This document shows, piece after piece, positions 23,196 to 27,093 of a DNA stretch of 27,093 bases; the first letter of the stretch is position 1; each line of letters begins with the position of its first letter. The position numbers and the translations under genes are program-made. Source of the DNA: Candidatus Heimdallarchaeota archaeon (GTDB lineage Archaea > Asgardarchaeota > Heimdallarchaeia > Heimdallarchaeales > Kariarchaeaceae); the NCBI GenBank assembly GCA_015522385.1, contig WAMJ01000288.1:1-27093 (forward strand), written 5' to 3'. The notes below the pieces were generated by a model, which had not been told where the DNA came from, did not search any database, and was given only the letters and a program-made list of their open reading frames with translations.

Positions 23196-25562
23196 CTAGA
23201 ACAGGTAGAGTATCGTGAAGAGGAACACCCAGGCCAGATCGACGAAGTGCCAATATAGCCCGATGTACTCCACGTACTCATGGTTCTCCTTGCTGTATCC
23301 TCCCCTGATTGCTCTGAGGAGGACGAAGGTCAGGAAAAGTAGTCCTATAATCACGTGCAATCCGTGGAAGCCAGTCTGGATGAAGAACGTTGAGCTGAAC
23401 AGCTTGAACTTCGCGTCTTCAGCCAAGGAGACGTCCCCCTCCTCGAAGAGTTTGATGTACTCCAATGCCTGGATGCTGATGAAGGTCAGACCCAGTGCAA
23501 GGGTGGCTCCGAGGAACATGATCAGTTTCTTCTGGTCGCCCTTCTTGATCGAGTTCACCGCCATTGCCATGGTGTAGGAACTGATGATTAGAATGAAGGT
23601 ATTGACCGCGGTCAGGTTGACATCTAGGTACTCGTGGGGTGCTGGCCAGTCGGTTGCTCTCATCCTAATGGCGAGAGAAATCCCGATAAGCGTGGCGAAG
23701 AAAATCACCTCTGATGAGAGGAACGCCCACATCTCCCAATGCCTGTCCTTCTTATACTGATCCAGCTCATTGTGCTCGACCTTCTTACCACTCTCATAGA
23801 TGAAGAGGGCGACGACATAGACGAGGAAGATCCCGATGAAGATTGTCCCCCAAACATCAGGTGCAAGGTACTGTGAGAAGAAACCTCTCTCCTCCGCGAT
23901 GATCGAGTCCCTGAAAGGACCTGCTTGATAGAACGCGGCCAGTGACAAGAGTGGGAAGATCACCGCGATCGCTCCAAGGGGAGTCATAAATGACAGCTTG
24001 TGCTCGTGCTCATGGATCTCCACCCCGGTCTCCTTCATGTGCTCCGCGAATGGCTTCGGGAAGTCGTATGCCGTAGTACCGAGACCGAATGGGTCGTTGA
24101 TATCGTCCACGATGTCATTACCGAGGTATCCCCTGACCATGGCGATGAGGAAGAAGATGAAGCCCAGTCCCATCAGGAACGCCCCTATAGTCGAGACTTG
24201 GTGCCAGAACTGGAACCTTGCAGGATAGGTGTAGTACCTTCTCGGCATGCCCTCAACACCCAGCATGGTGAAGCCCAAGAAGGTGGTAAGCGAGCCAGTG
24301 ATCCACGTGGCAAAATGGAATTTCGCCATCTTCTTGTCGTACATCTTGCCACCTGTCATATCCGGGAAGTAGTAGTAGAATGCCCCAAACAAGGAGGTGA
24401 GGATTGATGCAGCAACGACAAAATGGAAGTGACCCACCACCCAGTAGGTATCCTGCAGGACAAAGTCCAACGGGAGGTCATTGATGAACTCGCCAGTGAT
24501 TCCCCCGATGGTGAACATCAGGATGAACGATATGGCAAATAGCATCGGAGCCTCAAAGCTTATTTTCCCCTTGAACATGTTGAATATCCAGAAGAATGTC
24601 AGCACTCCAGATGGTACCGCAATAATGTACGTGAAGAAATTGAACGGGAATCTGATAAAGGGGTCAATCCCTGTGGTGTACATGTGGTGTGCCCAGACGA
24701 CGAACGCCATGAGAACTATACTGAACATAGCTGCCAGCATCGTCTTGTACCCGAACACGGGTCTCCTCGAGAATTTCGCTATGAACATTGTCGTCATCGA
24801 GGCCGCAGGGAGCAAGAGGACATAGACCTCTGGGTGAGCGAAGAACCAGAAAAGGTGCTGGTACATTACCGGGTTGCTGTAGTCTGCATTGTAGAAATTC
24901 GTACCCATGTTTCTGTCCATAAAGACCATGAACAACGCGATGGAGATGACTGGTGTGGTCAGCAACAGTAGGATTGAAGTGAAGAGCGTTCCCCACACGA
25001 ACATGTCCATCTTGAACCACTCAACGTAGTCGGGTTTTCCTTTCCAGATTGTCAGGATAAAGTTGAGGGACCCAATAGATGAGGAGACACCGATCACTAC
25101 GAGTCCGAGAATCCACAGGTCTATTCCCGCTGTGATCAGGGAGAGTGGTGCATAAGCCGTCCAACCCGCGTATGCTTGTGAGCTCCAGATCAGTATCGAG
25201 CCGAATGGGATCAGCCAGAAGGCGAAGTTGTTCCACTTCGGCCAGTACATATCTGCGTTGACGGAAGCGACCATTCTCGGAATCAGGAGGTTCCCGAATC
25301 CAGCTCCCAAGGGAACGATAACCAAGAAGACCATGGCAGTTCCGTGAAGGGTGAATGCTGTATTGTAGCTAATTGAATCACCGAACATAGAAGGATTGGG
25401 ATCCCAGAGTTCAACCCTGATCATCAGCGCGTACATACCTGCGATCGCCATATTGATTAGCGATGACACGAAGTACAGGAGTCCAATTTCCTGCGCATTA
25501 GTTGTTCCAAATATCCTCTTGGGACTAGCCCAGAACGATCCTCTGTGTATCTCGGCAGTCAT
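23196..25562 (-). CDS. coxAC: Cytochrome c oxidase, fused subunits I and III
   Basis: 788 residues in the inner membrane; a subunit I (about 1-505) joined by a His-rich linker (HEHEHK, 517-522) to a subunit III (about 530-788). All metal ligands of the catalytic core are present: low-spin heme His73 and His380, high-spin heme His378, CuB His243, His292 and His293, with Tyr247 available for the His-Tyr crosslink. The D-channel residues Asp104 (NADMYWP) and Glu245 (HPEVY) are also kept. At the place of the K-channel lysine, after IAVPSG, residue 321 is Leu by eye. Subunit III ends with GFHGLHVIIGL and YWHFVDLAWVF. Such I+III fusions occur in Thermus caa3 and Sulfolobus SoxM oxidases. It reduces O2 to water and pumps protons. 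The ATG overlaps the CoxII stop by four bases. Confidence 0.97.
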   Translation of the reverse strand: MTAEIHRGSFWASPKRIFGTTNAQEIGLLYFVSSLINMAIAGMYALMIRVELWDPNPSMFGDSISYNTAFTLHGTAMVFLVIVPLGAGFGNLLIPRMVASVNADMYWPKWNNFAFWLIPFGSILIWSSQAYAGWTAYAPLSLITAGIDLWILGLVVIGVSSSIGSLNFILTIWKGKPDYVEWFKMDMFVWGTLFTSILLLLTTPVISIALFMVFMDRNMGTNFYNADYSNPVMYQHLFWFFAHPEVYVLLLPAASMTTMFIAKFSRRPVFGYKTMLAAMFSIVLMAFVVWAHHMYTTGIDPFIRFPFNFFTYIIAVPSGVLTFFWIFNMFKGKISFEAPMLFAISFILMFTIGGITGEFINDLPLDFVLQDTYWVVGHFHFVVAASILTSLFGAFYYYFPDMTGGKMYDKKMAKFHFATWITGSLTTFLGFTMLGVEGMPRRYYTYPARFQFWHQVSTIGAFLMGLGFIFFLIAMVRGYLGNDIVDDINDPFGLGTTAYDFPKPFAEHMKETGVEIHEHEHKLSFMTPLGAIAVIFPLLSLAAFYQAGPFRDSIIAEERGFFSQYLAPDVWGTIFIGIFLVYVVALFIYESGKKVEHNELDQYKKDRHWEMWAFLSSEVIFFATLIGISLAIRMRATDWPAPHEYLDVNLTAVNTFILIISSYTMAMAVNSIKKGDQKKLIMFLGATLALGLTFISIQALEYIKLFEEGDVSLAEDAKFKLFSSTFFIQTGFHGLHVIIGLLFLTFVLLRAIRGGYSKENHEYVEYIGLYWHFVDLAWVFLFTILYLF

Positions 25563-26242
25563 GGTGCCACCGCCTTAATCACCCCACGCATCATAGAGTG
25601 CTTAGCACCACAGTACTCCGCACAGAGTAGCTGGTATTCACCAGGTTCCTCTATGGTTACCGTGATAGTATTGTTCTTTTGTGGGACGACGTCCATCTTG
25701 AAGTTCAGCTCATACACATAGAATGAGTGAATCAATGGTCCCGACGAATACAGTATAAACTTGTAGGTCAGACCTGCCTCTAGAACCAGTGTGGTGGTCG
25801 AGATTCCAATATCGTCCTCAACAGGACTGAACTTCTGCCCCTCGTAGTAAAATATCCATTTCCACGTAGGTGTTGCCTCTACGATTACTTCCTTGTCTGC
25901 GACAGGATTATTCAATTCCTGTTGGAATTCCCCCAGTGCGGGAAGTGACAGAGCAAGTAATAGAACACCTATGAGGATCGGGACTGCAATCCATATCCTT
26001 TGAAGTTTCAGAAGGTGAGTCCCTTCCACACCCTCGGCCTCATCTACTGCTGAGTCCCTGAATTTGTACACAACGTAGATCCAGAGGACGAGAACGAGGA
26101 TGAAGACAATCATTCCGAAAATGAGCACCTCCATGAATAGGTTATTGTATAGCTCCGTCAAATTGCTCCTCGCACCGACCGTACGGACACCGACAATGCC
26201 CAGCATCACCACGAGTAGATTGACAAATTTCTTAGAATTCAT
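25559..26242 (-). CDS. coxB: Cytochrome c oxidase subunit II with complete CuA site
   Basis: 227 residues: N-terminal signal or first helix, transmembrane hairpin (about 36-60 and 84-104) and an outward cupredoxin domain. The binuclear CuA centre is intact: His172 (PLIHSFYVYE), then CAEYCGAKHSMM with Cys207, Glu209 (backbone carbonyl), Cys211, His215 and Met218. No cytochrome c domain is fused at the C-terminus, so electrons must come from a separate carrier; the cupredoxin encoded directly upstream is the obvious candidate. Trp residues in PTWKWIFYYEG match the entry region for electrons. The gene follows the cupredoxin by 13 bases and overlaps CoxI-III by ATGA. Confidence 0.96.
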   Translation of the reverse strand: MNSKKFVNLLVVMLGIVGVRTVGARSNLTELYNNLFMEVLIFGMIVFILVLVLWIYVVYKFRDSAVDEAEGVEGTHLLKLQRIWIAVPILIGVLLLALSLPALGEFQQELNNPVADKEVIVEATPTWKWIFYYEGQKFSPVEDDIGISTTTLVLEAGLTYKFILYSSGPLIHSFYVYELNFKMDVVPQKNNTITVTIEEPGEYQLLCAEYCGAKHSMMRGVIKAVAP

Positions 26243-26255
26243 TGAATCACCGATC

Positions 26256-26798
26256 TTACTTTTTGATTCTTCTGTCGTATATTAGGACGATTGACGAAAG
26301 GATTGCGAGCGAGGCGGGAACAAAACCGAAACCTGGTGCTCTCTCTGCACCTGTCTCACCCTCTGCAAATCCGTTACCTACGATGATCTTCCCTTCCATC
26401 CCCTGATCCTTGTGGTCCTCGACCGTACACCAGAATGGCATCTCTGTATCCTCGTTGGGCATTAGTGCATTGACCATCTTCATCTGTGGAGTTCCATCTC
26501 CTACTATATGGAGTCCAAAATACTCTGTCCCATTTGCGAAGTGCAACGCAAGATCGTGCTCTGCATCTTGCATGTTCATGAACATGATTGCGACGCACTC
26601 TCCTTTCTCAACCGTAATCTCTGTGGTATTGAATGCGACTTCACTTCCTTTTGTGGAAATCGTTATTGTTCTTGTGGGGTCATGGCAGAAGTTCTCAACG
26701 GTTTGATGACCTTCATGACCTCCCTCTTGTGCGGTTGCTAGTGTTACGCTAATCACAAGCACCAGCAATGCGGTTCCAAGTGCTATTTGTTTTCTCAT
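26256..26798 (-). CDS. Membrane-anchored blue copper protein with PGF-CTERM-type tail
   Basis: 180 residues: signal peptide (1-23), a cupredoxin domain (about 45-141) and a C-terminal sorting tail. Type 1 copper ligands are His81 (AEHDLAL), Cys124, His129 and Met134 in the spaced pattern CTVEDHKDQGM. The end of the protein reads PGFGFVPASLAIL followed by hydrophobic residues and a basic RR, which fits the PGF-CTERM signal processed by archaeosortase A and replaced by a lipid anchor. It heads the oxidase operon, so it is likely the electron donor to CuA, as halocyanin or sulfocyanin are proposed to be elsewhere. An AGGTGAT site three bases before the ATG supports the start. Function as donor is inferred from context. 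Confidence 0.88.
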   Translation of the reverse strand: MRKQIALGTALLVLVISVTLATAQEGGHEGHQTVENFCHDPTRTITISTKGSEVAFNTTEITVEKGECVAIMFMNMQDAEHDLALHFANGTEYFGLHIVGDGTPQMKMVNALMPNEDTEMPFWCTVEDHKDQGMEGKIIVGNGFAEGETGAERAPGFGFVPASLAILSSIVLIYDRRIKK

Positions 26799-26860
26799 TA
26801 TATCACCTATAATAATGTAAGTATTCCTAATTAATTACCTATATTGTGGATAATTGAATG

Positions 26861-26876
26861 GAATATTTACATATTC
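26861..26876 (-). promoter_or_regulatory. Inverted repeat at the oxidase operon transcription start
   Basis: GAATAT-TTAC-ATATTC is a 6-bp inverted repeat with a 4-base centre. It lies where the TATA box predicts transcription to begin, a usual repressor position in archaea. AT-rich repeats can arise by chance. Confidence 0.25.
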
Positions 26877-26896
26877 TAAACTATACCCTAGTAAAG

Positions 26897-26908
26897 TATA
26901 TTTAATTA
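26897..26908 (-). promoter_or_regulatory. TATA box of the oxidase operon
   Basis: On the minus strand this reads TAATTAAATATA, a strong archaeal TATA element. It would give a transcript starting near 26876 with a leader of about 78 nt in front of the cupredoxin gene. Confidence 0.45.
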
Positions 26909-27072
26909 TTTCGTCCCTAAACCTGTGATTTTCTCATTTTATCGTATTGATTTTTCCGCAATTCGTATTGCTCACATTTGTATTGCGATTTACAATGCCT
27001 TTATTTTGACCAGTTTGGACATATTATTCCTATATTTGATGTGATTGCTCATATTTGGGGTCTATGCCTCTG

Positions 27073-27093
27073 CTGTCTCTTATACACATCTCC
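27073..27093 (+). other. Nextera/Tn5 mosaic-end adapter at the window edge (library artefact)
   Basis: CTGTCTCTTATACACATCT (27073-27091) is the 19-bp Tn5 mosaic end used in Nextera libraries, and the CC after it matches the next bases of one of the two adapters. This is not native DNA; it marks the end of an assembled contig. Confidence 0.93.

Noticed and set aside
27073..27091. Transposon end (Tn5/IS50-like mosaic end) as a natural mobile element
   Set aside because: The exact engineered 19-bp mosaic end at a contig terminus, followed by adapter bases, is a library artefact; no transposase is present.
1..27093. CRISPR arrays, tRNA or rRNA genes, insertion sequences
   Set aside because: Scanning the intergenic stretches on both strands I found no regularly spaced repeats, no tRNA T-loop signature with matching stems, and no transposase-like protein.

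Overview
The window is a chromosomal piece of an archaeon. The evidence is AT-rich TATA boxes about 26-31 nt upstream of start codons (leaderless transcripts) at several genes, GGTGAT-type Shine-Dalgarno sites at internal operon genes, a PGF-CTERM sorting tail on a cupredoxin, and archaeal-style small membrane and winged-helix genes. A cytochrome c oxidase operon and a copper P-type ATPase point to an aerobic or microaerophilic, copper-using organism. I cannot fix the lineage by eye; aerobic Asgard archaea (Heimdallarchaeia-like) or a euryarchaeal/Thermoplasmata relative would both fit. The last 21 bases are Nextera library adapter, so the window ends at an assembly edge; the left end cuts through a gene.

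Layout. 1-809 (-): N-terminal third of a CopA-type copper ATPase. 1215-9980 (+): a cell-surface cluster of two tandem paralogous proteins (signal peptide, heme-type DOMON domain, seven FN3 repeats, C-terminal membrane anchor), then a closely spaced trio: a DOMON-like/ethylbenzene-dehydrogenase-type anchored protein, a four-helix DUF2231-like membrane protein, and an anchored extracellular alpha/alpha-toroid (LanC-like) protein. 9982-11242 (-): an alpha/beta hydrolase and a membrane-tethered winged-helix regulator. 11481-13752 (+): a three-gene ABC-2 exporter operon divergent from that regulator, with a perfect 15-bp palindrome between them. 13951-14931 (+): a multi-spanning membrane protein with a C-terminal four-cysteine module.

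14980-17115 (-): a leucine-rich-repeat protein, a DinB-like protein and a GNAT acetyltransferase. 17146-18420 is a decay zone: a frameshifted membrane protein, a frameshifted plus-strand fragment, and the stop-riddled, internally deleted remains of a Fes-type secreted esterase. 18460-19638 (-): class V aminotransferase. 20095-22843 (+): MFS transporter, two-EF-hand protein, double-GNAT protein, each with its own apparent leaderless promoter.

22888-26798 (-): the oxidase operon, read from a membrane-anchored blue copper protein (likely electron donor) through CoxII (CuA site complete) and a fused CoxI-CoxIII to CoxIV, tightly packed with overlaps or stop codons lying inside the next ribosome binding site.

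Most novel candidate system: the 1215-9980 surface cluster. It couples predicted extracellular heme-b domains on FN3 stalks with a DUF2231-like membrane protein that has histidines in its first and last helices, which would suit a surface electron-transfer or redox module. This is an inference from architecture, not a known system.
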